Shown here piece by piece: positions 32,360-43,248 of a stretch of DNA of 64,000 bases (position 1 is its first letter; each line of letters begins with the position of its first letter). The notes beneath the pieces were generated by a model. The model saw nothing but the letters and a program-made list of their open reading frames with translations. It ran no database searches and was not told where the DNA came from. Origin of the DNA: Smallanthus sonchifolius (Eukaryota > Streptophyta > Magnoliopsida > Asterales > Asteraceae); contig CM042021.1 in NCBI GenBank assembly GCA_023525975.1, positions 105,755,501 through 105,819,500 on the forward strand. Direction: 5' to 3'. A program made the translations under genes and the position numbers.

Positions 32360-34017
32360 TGATTCGACCCATGGAGAGACCCATCAGCTAGACCCATCAG
32401 TTGAGATATGACCCAAACGCACGTAGGAGTAATTTGGGTCAAGGCATCTGAACGTGGGAAGTTGAAAAAGTTAGTTTCAATTAGTTAGTTTCATGAATTA
32501 TTCTTTGCTTTAAAATAGGATCCACTTTTCCATTTTTTGCATGCATGTTCACTTTTACATCTTGTATTTAAGAAGTTTTTGAGTTTATTAAAAGTAAGAA
32601 GAAAATTGTTTCAAATGTTTAGTCTTTCTTTAAATTCTTTGGGAGTGTTTGCCTACTAGAAAAGGCTAATTATCTTGGAAGATTGACTATCTCGAATCGG
32701 TCTCTATCAATGATGCTTTCATTAGCTTCCTCACCTCCCACAATGCCGCCCCGCAACGAATCTGCCCCTCTAGCAGAAACCCGAATGGCTTTGGTGGCAA
32801 GTCTTGATCGACTGCTATCCTCCCAAGCTACCATGGCTGCCCAAGCTATCTCACTCTTCGAATCACTCAACGTCACCATCAAGAACCTCCTCCAAACCCT
32901 CACAGAAACTACACACCACGTATTGCCACCCTCACCCGCCGCAACCGTCACCATCTCGGATCAACCAGATGCACCGCCACAACACCCAAACCCCACACCA
33001 TCATTGCCCGTCTCATCTACACCACCACAAAGCAGCCCCCAGCCTCCTGAGAGTCATCTTCCCACCTTCCATGGATCATCTACTTCGACACAATTACAAC
33101 TACCAAAACCGACACCAAACTTTGCACCGAAACCAGCCCCACATCAAGCACTACCATCCACAAGAACCACACCTATACTCTTACCCAAACAAGCTTCTTC
33201 ACCATCCTCATCTGCACCTAATCCAGCGCCAAAACATGCCTCTTCTACCGTCCCATCTGCCCCAAACCGTGGACCAAGGATGACCAGAAAACCCAGGCCA
33301 AAGACTATGAAATTAAACTTCATCAAAAAGAAACGGACATCGGCCAAAGTTGCAATAGAGGGAACCAAGATACGGTCACTGTTTTTTCTCACCGAACCTT
33401 TGCTTTTGAACCACGAAACACCGATCAATTGGGTCGCCGTGAAACGGGAGTGGCAGTCACCATGGCCATACGTTAGTACTTCTCCGAATGCTGCCGGTAC
33501 TGGCCGCCTTCGGCACAACGGGAATGGTCCGAACCGCATTGCATGAGTTGAATGGTGACCACCGTGGCGGTCCGTTCCGACATCTCCGAATGCCATTGGA
33601 AGAGTCGAATGGCGACCCCCGTGGAAAGATCATGCCGTCCTTGAGGACAAGGACATTTTTAAGGGCGGGGGAATTGATACGACTCATGGAGAGACCCATC
33701 AGTTGAGATATGACCCAAATGCACATAGGAGTAAATTGGGTTAAGGCATCTGAACGTGGGAAGTTGCAAGAGTTAGTTTCAAGTAGTTAGTTTCATGAAT
33801 TGTTCTTTGCATTAAAATAGGATCCACTTTTCCACCTTTTGCATGCATGTTCACGTTTCCTTTTGGATCTTGTATTTAAGAAGTTTTTGATTTTATTAAA
33901 AGTAAGAAGAAAATTGTTTCAAATGTTTTGTCTTTCTTTAAATTCTTTGGGAGTGTTTTCCTACTAGAAAAGGCTAATTATCTTGGGAGATTGACCATCT
34001 CGAATCGATCTCTATAA
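32360..34017 (+). mobile_element. 1,658-bp non-autonomous LTR retrotransposon with perfect TSD
   Basis: Two direct repeats bound it: 32360-32709 (350 bp) and 33675-34017 (343 bp), both beginning TGAT.CGAC.CATGGAGAG. The 5-bp target duplication GTTTC (32355-32359 and 34018-34022) is exact. A polypurine tract (AAGGGCGGGGGA) lies directly before the right LTR, and the sequence before it (CCTTGAGGACAAGGACA) is of the kind seen at gypsy 3' ends. The last base pair of the right LTR has changed from CA to AA. No pol motif is present and the internal part is under 1 kb. No standard tRNA-Met primer site follows the left LTR. Confidence 0.88.
32683..33546 (+). CDS. Gag-like proline-rich protein of the small LTR element
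   Basis: An uninterrupted 287-codon frame fills most of the internal region and begins just inside the left LTR; a second ATG at 32710 starts at the LTR edge. After MPPRNESAPLAETRM comes a helical segment (LVASLDRLLSSQATMAAQA) reminiscent of the N-terminus of plant gypsy gag proteins. The middle is a low-complexity Pro/Ser/Thr region, and a basic block (RMTRKPRPKTMKLNFIKKKR) follows, which could bind nucleic acid. There is no zinc knuckle, protease or RT. If used, such a protein would coat element RNA while enzymes come from another element; that is inference. The intact frame in an otherwise decayed window is notable. Confidence 0.5.
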   Translation: MTISNRSLSMMLSLASSPPTMPPRNESAPLAETRMALVASLDRLLSSQATMAAQAISLFESLNVTIKNLLQTLTETTHHVLPPSPAATVTISDQPDAPPQHPNPTPSLPVSSTPPQSSPQPPESHLPTFHGSSTSTQLQLPKPTPNFAPKPAPHQALPSTRTTPILLPKQASSPSSSAPNPAPKHASSTVPSAPNRGPRMTRKPRPKTMKLNFIKKKRTSAKVAIEGTKIRSLFFLTEPLLLNHETPINWVAVKREWQSPWPYVSTSPNAAGTGRLRHNGNGPNRIA

Positions 34018-34022
34018 GTTTC

Positions 34023-34611
34023 CCAGCCATGCTCTATGGAGATTAATCAAGACTTACGTTCAACTCAGCAAATTAATCCACCGGAGATAGCTGCAATACA
34101 GGTAAACAATACTGGGATGGACGCATGTACCGTAAACAAGGAAATTTCTGCTATTCCAAGTGTTTCGGCATCATCGGAAGAATCAGTGACGGATTCAGGA
34201 ATGGCCAACAAATTCGGTTGGTTCCCTCATGCACGGTTTTCACCGATAATTAGTCCTGAACATAATTTAATTGGACCGGGTTCTTAAAATGCTTTGGATT
34301 CTGTTTGGAATAGCTCTGCCGAAAAACTAGGATCTGCCGAAACTTTGGGTTCTGTCGGAAAGTCGGCCTCTACTTTGGGTTCTGTCGGAAAGTCGGCTTC
34401 TGACTTATCAGGGATGCCGGGTGTACAAGGTAAACAGATGGTTTCTTTGAATGGTTCGGTTTCGAATAGCTCAGAAAAGTTAGCCGGATTAGGGTCAGCC
34501 GGAAAACGGAGTTCACTCCTCCACTGACTCTGTTGTTCTCTTCGTCGTTTAAGGCAATGATCTTGGGTTTACAGTCTCCGGCGGCTTCGCTGAGGGTTCC
34601 AGAGACACCCA
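34023..34611 (+). pseudogene. DUF4283-type pseudogene, segment 2
   Basis: The frame continues in phase from segment 1 through 34036-34287 (MEINQDLRSTQQINPPEI), crosses one in-frame TAA at 34285-34287 and goes on to 34527 with three Gly/Ser-rich repeats around LGSVGKSAS. Near 34510 a one- or two-base slip moves the best frame to the one reading PPLTLL and ending RVPETP at 34610, where the copia element is inserted. Low-complexity Ser/Gly sequence is common between the domains of such proteins. The segment is dead, with one stop and one frameshift. Confidence 0.5.
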
Positions 34612-35303
34612 TGTTGGGTTTTGCAGTGTTTATCAGTTAAAAATTAGTTATAAAAAACCGTTGATAATAATTATAGTTTATTATTAATTAAATAGTAATT
34701 AATAAACGGATCGGAATAAAAACAAAGATTCAATACAAAAGGAAAACCCGACAGGATCTAGATTACAAAACCATACGAACATGGAGTAAAGATTAATCTA
34801 CCAATGGGATTAATAATACCTTTGTGGTTAACAGAATAACCGATCAAGACACCGAGGTACAACGAACGAGAGATAGACACGCACAAAAGCGAGGAACGGG
34901 GCAGCGCCGGACGGCGGCGGTGGCGGTGCACTTGGGGCTACCGGAAAAAACGTGCTGGGAGGGGAGCCGGCTAGGGTTGGTGTTAGTTTTGAGGATATTA
35001 AGCTCCTAATCTCCTTTATATTCTCTTTTAATTGCTACCGGGCCCAAAGTCCAATACGCAATTAAAAGCCCGAATTCGTTTATTTTTAATAAAAGATTAA
35101 AACAATATATATTATTTATAAACCAGTATAAATAATAAATCCTGTCCAACGAATATATAAATATATTTTGTCTCGCTAATTATTCGTAATTACTTGTTAA
35201 TCACGTTAAGTGGATTTAATGTTCGTTGCCCTAAGTGTAACTCTTACGGGTCTTAACTCGGTCAATAGCGTTAATTAATCGGGTCCGTACATTAATTCCA
35301 ACA
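34612..35303 (-). mobile_element. 3' LTR of copia element 1 (minus strand)
   Basis: A 692-bp LTR reading TGTTGGGTTTTGCAG...ATTCCAACA on the plus strand. On the minus strand the polypurine tract AAGTGGGAGAA lies directly inside it (35304 onward). It differs from the other LTR by visibly several percent, so the insertion is not recent. Confidence 0.92.
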
Positions 35304-36159
35304 TTCTCCCACTTGGACGACCTTCGATTAAGTTCCTTAGCGCAGACAGCTATCAGTGCTCTAGCTGCACATGGTTGCCCCTAACAAGGTATGACACTTT
35401 AAAGTCATTAACCAAAACATCTTGTTATTTGTAATAATTTACTATTGCAAGACATTAGACTTATGGTAATTATTGTCATTCATCCTTTCTGTAATAGACA
35501 TCAATTGAATCAATGAGACATGGATTAGATTCATTCTCATAAAGTGCTAAATTATTATTGTTCTCGATCAAGATTCATAGTGGTCCAATTAAACACACAG
35601 TCAGTTTGGGTAAGGCCTTACACTTCACCAGTTTGAATCATGTGGGCGCCACGATGTCTAACTGTTACATATCATGGAAAAGTACATAATCCCTTATCGA
35701 CTACATACAACTCCCACTGAACTTCAGATCTGTTCCTAACCAATGCCTTTATGACTGGCAGTTACGCGACATCGGTTGACAGTGATTAAAGAACACTCCT
35801 TGGTAAACGAAAGTTCTAATATGCATCTCAGGTCAGAGGATACTAAATGAGTACACCAATATCAAAACATCTTATGATTAAAATCCATGAAGATGATTTG
35901 AAGCGAGTTACATCCAACGCCATCCATGATGAAGTCTGTGAAATTGGAAGTCAACTACTTAAGTCCAAGTTCAGAATAGTCTTAATTCAAAGTCGTTCCT
36001 ACGATTCTGACCGACTACGGATAATTAAGAATGGAAGATTCATGGATTAAACGTATTAAAATCAAACACAGTTATAAGATTCAAAGATGCATTTAACTAG
36101 TAAATCAAATTGAATTCAAAAGTACAACTGTTTAAATGTTTACACATCCAAATAATAAA
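35304..36159 (-). mobile_element. Copia element 1: region between RNase H and 3' LTR
   Basis: Non-coding 3' region of the element. I see no gene; a 67-codon plus-strand frame at 35847-36050 has no domain and is treated as chance. Confidence 0.7.
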
Positions 36160-36597
36160 TCAAAACATATCGCTAGCAAATCTAAGACCGATAGCATTTC
36201 TGTGCTGATCATGCTTCTCCTGAGTCATCGGCTTAGTAAACGGGTCCGCAAGGTTTTGATATGTGTTTACTATGCTTATTATGATGTCTCGACGTTCCAC
36301 AATTTCCCGTATATATTGGAACTTTCTTAGAATGTGCTTGGTCTTGTGATGAGATCTGGGATCTTTGGCTTTAGAAATAACACATGTGTTATCACAAAAC
36401 ATCTTGATTGGTTTTCGAATGCTTGTAAACACATCGAGGTCGGTTATGAACTTCTTCATCCAAGCAGCTTCCTTTGCAGCATCCGATGCAACTATATACT
36501 CAGATTCAGCGGTTGAATCCGCCACTACACTCTGCTTTGAGCCTTTCCAGCTCCTCCGTTTAGAGTGAATACGAAACCTGATTGTGGCGAGAATCAT
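36160..36597 (-). pseudogene. Copia element 1: RNase H
   Basis: The minus-strand frame reads KQSVVADSTAESEYIVASDA, then KEAAWMKKFI, KMFCDNTCVISKAKDP, HHKTKHILRKFQYIRE and TYQNLADPFTKPM, the familiar signature of copia RNase H, including the CDN motif and the conserved ADPFTK end. The enzyme removes genomic RNA during reverse transcription. The expected W in the segment before KGSKQ and the adjoining part of the frame are altered, and a frameshift separates it from the RT segment at 36722. Confidence 0.92.
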
Positions 36598-36721
36598 CTC
36601 GGTTAGTTTGGAAGTTGGAGTCAGTGTAACATCTTACAGTGAGCTCCTCTTCCACTCCTCCAAATATTAAGAACATATCTTTAGTTCTTCTCAAGTACTT
36701 CAGAATGTTCTTGACTGCAGT

Positions 36722-37654
36722 CTAATGGGCAATGCCATGACTTTGCTGAAAACGACTGGTCATGCTTAAATCATACGAGACGTCAGGCCTAGTACATAAC
36801 ATAGCATTCATGATAGAACCAATCGCCGAAGCATATGGAATTGCTTCCATACGCTTAGTTTCAATGTTCGTTGAAGGAGATTGCGATTTGTTCAATACAG
36901 TTCCTTTAGTCATAGGAACACCTCCTTTCTTGGATTTTTCCATCTTAAAGCGTGCTATCACTTTATCTATGTATATGCTTTGACTTCGCCCTAGAAGCCG
37001 CTTAGATCTATCCCTGTAGATCTTGATTCCTAGAATGTAAGCTGCTTCTCCAAGATCTTTCATTGCAAATCAAGTTCCCAACCGGTGTTTAACTTCGTTA
37101 AGCATAGGGATGTTATTTCCAATGATAAGTATATCATCCACATACAAGATGATGAATGATATAGTGCTCCCACTAGCTTTTCTGTAAACACAAGGCTCAT
37201 CTTCATTTTTGACAAAACCAAACTCTTTGATCTTTTGGTCAAAATGAAGATTCTAGCTTCGAGATACTTGTTTGAGTCCATAAATGGACTTATTCAGTTT
37301 ACACACCCTATTAGGGTATTTTGGATCAACAAATCCGTCAGACTATACCATATAGATATCTTTAGAGAGATGCCCATTAAGGAAATTGGTTTTTACGTCC
37401 ATCTGCCATATCTCATAGTCATAGTACGCGGCTATAGCAATCAATATCCTGATCGATTTGATCATAGCAACTGGCGAGAAGGTTTCATCATAGTCAATGC
37501 CTTGAGTTTGAGTGAAACCCTTTGCAACTAGCCGTGCTTTATAGGTGTGTACATTTCTATGCATGTTAGTTTTTCTCTTGAAAATCCATTTGCTCCCTAC
37601 TACCCGAGATTCGGGGGGTAGCTCAACCAAGTCCCAGACTTTATTGTCACGCAT
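36722..37654 (-). pseudogene. Copia element 1: reverse transcriptase
   Basis: The minus strand starts with NKVWDLVELP, then VGSKWIFKRK, YKARLVAKGFTQ and IDYDETFSPV (37343-37654). It continues through the palm in another frame, where the catalytic YVDD is readable at about 37127-37138 (ILYVDDILIIGNN), and returns to the first frame at 37063 with MKDLGEAAYILGIKIYRDR and RPDVSYDLSM. At least two frameshifts break it. The enzyme copies element RNA into cDNA; this copy is inactive. Confidence 0.93.
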
Positions 37655-37657
37655 AGA

Positions 37658-38137
37658 TTAAATCTCGGCGTTCATGGCTTCCAGGCATTTTGTATATTCA
37701 GGGTTTGAAATAACAGATTTGTAGTTAGTAGGTTCGTCATTAGACTTGGCTACCAATAGGACTTCGGCACCCTCAAGATGCCATAGGTATCTGCTAGGTT
37801 CTTTACGAGTCCTAAAACTTCTGCGAACGTTTGTGTTTATGCCTGACAGCAACAGCTTCTTGTTGTTCAGGCTCTCCGGCTTCATCAGCGGTTGTTTGTG
37901 TTTCTCGAATTTCTTCAAGATCCATGATATTATTCCCAGTTCCTCGTTCAAGAATTTCTTTCTTGAGGAAGTGTCCATTCTATTATAGTATCCAACGAAA
38001 TAACATTTGCATCCGACGAAAATAACCTTTTTCGCCTCTAGGATCGAGCTTGTCATCAGAATCGCTGGTGACATATGCATCACATCCCCATACTCTAAGG
38101 TAAGATAGATTGGGTTTAGACCCATGACATATATCAT
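37658..38137 (-). pseudogene. Copia element 1: C-terminal integrase and linker to RT
   Basis: This frame overlaps the end of the integrase frame by about 150 bases in a different phase, showing a frameshift near 38040. It contains GCKCYFVGYYNRMDTSS (family members read a G-Y-P type motif here), the RRSFRTRKEPSRYLWHL segment and a final region ending KCLEAMNAEI that leads into the RT. These are the usual landmarks of the copia region between integrase and reverse transcriptase. Confidence 0.85.
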
Positions 38138-39116
38138 ATGGAGTTTTGTTTACCTTCTTAGTCAGTGCCAGATTTACAATGCGGGCGGCGGTCATACGAG
38201 CATAACTCAAGAAGAAGTGAGGCAAGTTTGTTCTACACATCATTGATCGAACCATATTAAGTAAGGTTCGATTTATCCTCTCGCCCACGCCATTAAGTTG
38301 GGGCATGCCAGGTGGAGTGGGTTGTGAAACTATTCCATGCTCCTTGAGATGATTGATGAACTCTGCGCTGAGATATTCACCACCTTGATCTGATCGAAGT
38401 GTCTTTATCGTTTTACCGAGTTGGTTTTCCACTTCGTTTTGAAACTCATCGAACTTTTTAAAAGTTTCATACTTGTGTTTTATAAGATAGACAAAAGCAT
38501 ATCGACTGTAATCATTGATGAATGAAACAAAGTATCTTTCATGATTTCTAGACATGGTTCTGAAAGGGCCACATACATCAGTGTGTATGAGTCCTAGCAG
38601 ATCCTTGGCTCGTTCACCAATGTCGGTGAAGGATCCTTTAGTGAGTTTGCCAACTAAGCAAGATTTACAGTCTTCAAAGGAGTCCTGTCCGGTAGATTCT
38701 AGGATCCCTTCAGATTGGAGCCTTCTCATGCGGGCCTTGCTTATGGGACCAAGTCTACAGTGCCATAGAAATGTATCATTGATTCTAGATTTGATACGTT
38801 TCGAAAGATTGTATATGTTATTATTTGTTTGAACGTCAACCTCATAAATACTGTTTCGAGGTTTAGCCTCAAAATAGAAAATATCATTCAAGTAAGCAGA
38901 AATAGAAATTCCAATGAAAACGTACTTAAATCCTTGTTCAAACAATAAAGAAACCGAAGTAATGTTTCTGGTTAAACGAGGTGCAAACAAACAATTATTC
39001 AAGATAATTACAAGGCCAGAAGGATATGAAAGATAAAATGTTCCAATTGCAAGAACTGGTACTCTCTTCCCATCACCAACGATGAGTTCCTGTCGCCTTG
39101 TTTCAGCTTCTTCCAT
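37983..39116 (-). pseudogene. Copia element 1: GAG-pre-integrase and integrase core
   Basis: A 377-codon frame. It starts with the end of the protease region, then the pre-integrase zinc-binding module (LWHCRLGPISKARMRRLQ, CKSCLVGK) and the integrase core with its three acidic residues: HTDVCGPF, LRSDQGGEYLS and NGVGERINRTLL. NKTPYDICHGSKPNLSYLR and RVWGCDAYV follow. The catalytic residues are all present, so this domain is one of the best preserved in the window. A frameshift on each side cuts it off from the protease and the RT. Confidence 0.93.
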
Positions 39117-39322
39117 TTTTCAGACTCCTGTAATACATTAACGATGTGATAAGCACATCCAGTATCAAATACCCATGTGTCGCTAGAGACAGTAAAAAGT
39201 TCAATAACATAAATAGAAATACCTGAAGAGTTGCCTTCACCATTGGTTCTCTTCGATATCAGCTTGACTAGATATTCAGGGCAGTTACGTTTCCAGTGCC
39301 CCATTTTGTTGCATTTAAAGCA
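39008..39322 (-). pseudogene. Copia element 1: zinc knuckle and protease
   Basis: Right after an in-frame stop near 39320 the minus strand reads CFKCNKMGHWKRNCPEYL, a CCHC knuckle, and then TWVFDTGCAYHIV, the protease active site with D-T-G. The frame is the same as that of gag, as expected for a single polyprotein. It shifts to the integrase frame near 39110. The protease would cut the polyprotein. Confidence 0.9.
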
Positions 39323-40117
39323 CTAACGCTCCTCCGGAGGGGGTGGTTTGGGTTTTGCAACTTGCTTGTTATTGTTGGTGGCAGGCTTGGCAGCAACATT
39401 AGCTTTCCTTTTGCCTTTGCTATTGTAACCCATTTTCTTGGGTTTGGGCTTGTTAACACCAGTAGATCTGACTATTAACACTTGATTAGTGTTACTTGGA
39501 ACATTCATCTCAGCTGTCTTCAACATACCGTGAAGCTCAGGCACAGTCTTGACCCATCCGTTCATATTGAAATTCATTATGAACTGGTCATAGGAGTTAA
39601 GAAGAAAGTTCAAGATTAAGTCTGTTTCCATTTCATCCTGCACGGGATATCCAAGTTTGTTCATTTGGTCGATGTAGCCTTTCATCTTAAGCACATGAGT
39701 GCTGACAGAGGTGCCCTCTTGTATTTGGCAGCTTATGAGTTGCTTCATAGTGTCGTAGCGCTCTTGACGGGCTTGTTTCACAAACATGGCTTTAAGCTGC
39801 ACTATCATGTCATAGGAATCTATGTCTTCTATGTTCTTCTGGAGACCAGGAGACATAGTGGCTTGCATGAGACAGGCTACCTCAATGGCATCCTCGCTGT
39901 GCTTTTCCCAGACCTTTCAAGCATCGGCCGTGTTGTTCTCGGGCTCGTTAGGAACGGGGCCATCTAGGACATAGAGCTTCTTTGCCATCTTGAGAACTAT
40001 TCTCAGATTGCGGTGCCATTCAAGAATGTTGGTGTTATTGAGTTTTTCATTCCCAAGTAAAGACTTGAGAGAGAAGGAGGAGGTGTTCTTTTCAGTAGAC
40101 ATCTGTAAAGTAAGCAA
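39323..40117 (-). pseudogene. Copia element 1: gag
   Basis: The frame starts with MLTLQMSTEKNTSSFSLKSL; the Met at 40102 (MSTEKN) is the more likely start by family habit. It contains LNNTNILEWHRNLRIVLKMA, the copia gag signature NF.EWHRNL, and after a stop near 39917 the segment LQKNIEDIDSYDMIVQLKAM and TSVSTHVLKMKGYIDQMNKLG. It ends in a Lys-rich stretch before the knuckle. Two in-frame stops (near 39917 and 39320) disable it; otherwise the phase is preserved for almost 800 bases. Confidence 0.92.
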
Positions 40118-41500
40118 AAAATATTAATTATAATTTAGGATGTATTTATTCTTATATTAATGACCTATAGCATAAATAGAATAAGAATAGAGAATCTGGT
40201 TATATCAGTTTGTAATGGTGGCTGTGGCACACAACATTAGTAAGTGTATTAGGCAGACTGTCAATAATTGCCAATTATGAAAAAGGCACAATTCTCGAGT
40301 ATGAGGCCGCTAAGACAACTCTTGTCTATGCATTGATACGTTTAACCTCAAATGTGCCCACTTTTAGTCTCCATACAGCTGAGGCATATTCAAGAGAGAA
40401 AACTAAAAGTCGCCTTAGTATAGGTACATGTGGAAGGGCCGGATGTGTTAACGAAACCCTTGCACCTTGGAGGGATAGACTACGCACCAAGTGAGGTGCT
40501 GTGGCTCCAAACACTGGTGTTTCACGTTATGCCCCAAGTGTTCCTTATAGTAGGATGGCATAGACTATGGATATTAAATATGGGATTTAATTTTAGCGTT
40601 TTACCGAATAGGGTTAAACACAATGAATAATAAAACATACGTGTGTTGTAAAAGCCAGTTTTACTATATTAGATCGTGACAATTTGATGAACTCTTTCAT
40701 CTCTCACTATTAAAACTAAGTCTGTCGTGATGTAATTAACCAATTAAAAGTTAATAGTTTAAAAGTACTATTAAGTTATGAGTTTTGAAAATTTAAATTT
40801 AGTTTAAGTTGTAAAACTCTATTGGTTATTATTTATTTTTAAAAACAAACTACTTGTTTTATTATAAAATCATTTACAAGTTGTAAAAAAAGTTTAGAAC
40901 TTGTTATTGATCTAATTGTGAAAAATTTGGTATTAGGTCGGTATGTTATAACATTTATAAAATTAAAAGCAACCACAATAGTAAAATAAAAATATGTAAA
41001 TCATATGGCCAAGAAAAGTTGTTTGATCTTGGTAGAGCCTATTAGCAAGACCAAATTAAGTCACGAGGTCACAGCACACAAACAACCACATGGATGGACT
41101 TCGTGCATGCGTCTAGTTGTCTCGTGTAACTCCCACTAAATCCAAGATTCTTGTCTTCGTCTTTAGTTTTGCATTCGGTTCTTCGTTACAATATTTATAC
41201 AAATATACATATTGAAAAATAAAACCCTAATCTATAACAACTTTGAGCCAACAAAGCGGGCCAAAACCACAAAACCAAAACCGAAATAAAAGTACAAACA
41301 CAAGAATAATGGTCGGGCCAGATTTAACACAATCAAAGAAAAATAAACCGGGCAATCAATTGGTCAAATAAAAAAAATAAAACTTTGACCAAATAAAAGT
41401 TTGTCCTAAAAATAATCTAGATCAGAAACTTTAAACGACTTAAAGTTTGTGTTCTATAACCGGTTAAAAGAACCGGATCCGATTCTTATGCTGTAATCAA
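40118..41500 (-). mobile_element. Copia element 1: untranslated leader
   Basis: About 1.4 kb between the primer site and gag. I find no gene in it. The length is normal for plant copia leaders. Confidence 0.75.
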
Positions 41501-41513
41501 GGCTCTGATACCA
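41501..41513 (-). promoter_or_regulatory. tRNA-Met primer binding site of copia element 1
   Basis: The minus strand reads TGGTATCAGAGCC one base after the end of the 5' LTR. It confirms that the element lies on the minus strand. Confidence 0.93.
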
Positions 41514-41514
41514 C

Positions 41515-42210
41515 TGTTGGGTTTTGCAGTGGTGATCCGTTAAAAAATAGTTATCAAAAACCGTTGATAATAACTATAGTTTATTATTAATTAAATAGTA
41601 ATTAATAAACGCAGCGGAATAAAAACAAAGATTCAACACAAAAGGAAAACCCGACATGATCTAGATTACAAAACCATACGAACACGGAGTAAAGATTAAT
41701 CTACCAATGAGATTAATAATACCTTTGTGGTAAACAGAATAACCGATTGAGACACCGAGGTACAACGAACGAGAGTTAGACACGAACAAAAGCGAGGAAC
41801 GGGGCGGCGTCGGACGATGGCGGTGGAGGCGCACTTGGGCCGCTGGAAAAACGCGCAGGGAGGGGAGCCGGCTCCTTGCAAACGACGGCTAGGGTTGGTG
41901 TTGGTTGTGAGGAGATTAAACTCATAATCTATTTTAATTGCTACCGGGCCCAAAGTCCAACACGCAACTAAAAGCTCGAACCCGTTTATGTTGTAATAAA
42001 AAATTAAAACAATATATATTATTTATAAACCCGTATAAATAATAAATCCTGTCTAACAAATATATAAATATATTTCGTCTCGCTAATTATTCGTAATTAC
42101 CAGTTAATCACGTTAAGTTGATTTAATGTTCGTTGCCCTAGGTGTAACTCTTACGGGTCATAAGTCGGTCAGTAGTGTTAATTAATCGGGTCCGTACATT
42201 AATTCCAACA
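41515..42210 (-). mobile_element. 5' LTR of copia element 1 (minus strand)
   Basis: A 696-bp LTR matching 34612-35303. Flanking bases are ACCCA (34607-34611) and ACCCC (42211-42215), a 5-bp duplication with one mismatch. The whole element is 34612-42210, about 7.6 kb. Confidence 0.92.
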
Positions 42211-42221
42211 ACCCCCTCGTC

Positions 42222-43248
42222 CAGTGGCGGATCCAGGAATTTTTTTCATGAGGTTCACTGATTTTAGATGCTCCAATATCATAGGGCTGGATATAAAAAA
42301 ATTCAGGTCAGGTAAAGTTCATCAAATAACAAAAATACGATAACATAATAAAAAAACACCGTCATTAGAAATTAAAACACACATAATATAAATAAAATAG
42401 TCTTTATGAATTAAATAAACTAGAGTTCCCTACAAGTTTTTATCTTTTGAAATCGTTGCATTACATATTCGTCCGAAACTTGTTGAAAGAACTCCTTTTC
42501 TATGTAACATCTAAATTAATATTCAAATTAACATCTAAATTAATATTCAAATTAACATTCAAATTAACATCTAAATTAACATCTAAATTAACATTCAAAT
42601 TAACAATCAAATTAACTTCTAAATTAACCCTAGATTTTCTTTTTTAAACAACTAATAAATTAACATTCAAATTAACATCTAAATTAACCATATATTTTCT
42701 TTTTCAAACAACTAAACAACAAACAAGAGAGAATAAAAAGTAAAATAACATGTGGGTTGTGGTGGAGTCGTGGAGAGACTGGCGGCAGCGCAGCGATGCG
42801 TTGGGCCGGTGGCCGACGGCGGCAGGGGAGCAGCACTGCTGAGCAGTGGCGGAAGGAAGCTGTGACCTGTTGCTGATCCCTTTGCTTCTTCCCCAAATCT
42901 GTCGTTTTTTTCTTTGTTATACCTCAACAGGCCAACGAAACAAGAAGCTGCTGAAAGGCTCATGAGAAATCTGTTTAAAAAAAGGCCCAGAAGCTGCTTA
43001 AAAGGCCCATGCGAAATTTGGTTAAAAAAAGGTTTTAAAAAATGTTATTGAAGGGATTCAAACCCACAACCTTAATTTTATAAATCAAAGCCTAATTGCC
43101 TAAACCATTACACCATTTGTTAAACTTTGAAAGGGGGTTCACCCTATAAATTTTAAGGGGTTTACCTTAGTATTTTTAGCTACCGTTCTATAAAAAATTC
43201 GAAACTCGGGGTTCCTGTGAACCCCTGTTGTATGTAAATCCGCCCCTG
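42222..43248. mobile_element. 1,027-bp hAT-like element
   Basis: The left end reads CAGTGGCGGATCCAGGAA and the reversed right end CAGGGGCGGATTTACATA; the arms share CAG.GGCGGAT and a later GGTTCAC. The flanks are CCCTCGTC (42214-42221) and CCCTCGTT (43249-43256), an 8-bp duplication with one mismatch, as for hAT elements. No transposase is visible. Internally there is a block of ATTAACATCTAA/ATTAACATTCAA repeats at 42518-42690 and a GC-rich block near 42750-42870. Confidence 0.8.
42518..42690. repeat. AATTAACATYYAA tandem repeats
   Basis: About twelve units of 12 bases (AAATTAACATCT, CAAATTAACATT and variants) in tandem within the hAT-like element. The Lys/Leu/Thr repeat frame they create is not a gene. 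Confidence 0.85.

Noticed and set aside
35847..36050. 67-codon plus-strand frame in the 3' region of copia element 1
   Set aside because: Antisense to the element, without a domain and of a length expected by chance.
42447..42647. Lys/Leu/Thr repeat protein
   Set aside because: Caused by the 12-bp AT-rich tandem repeat within the hAT-like element.
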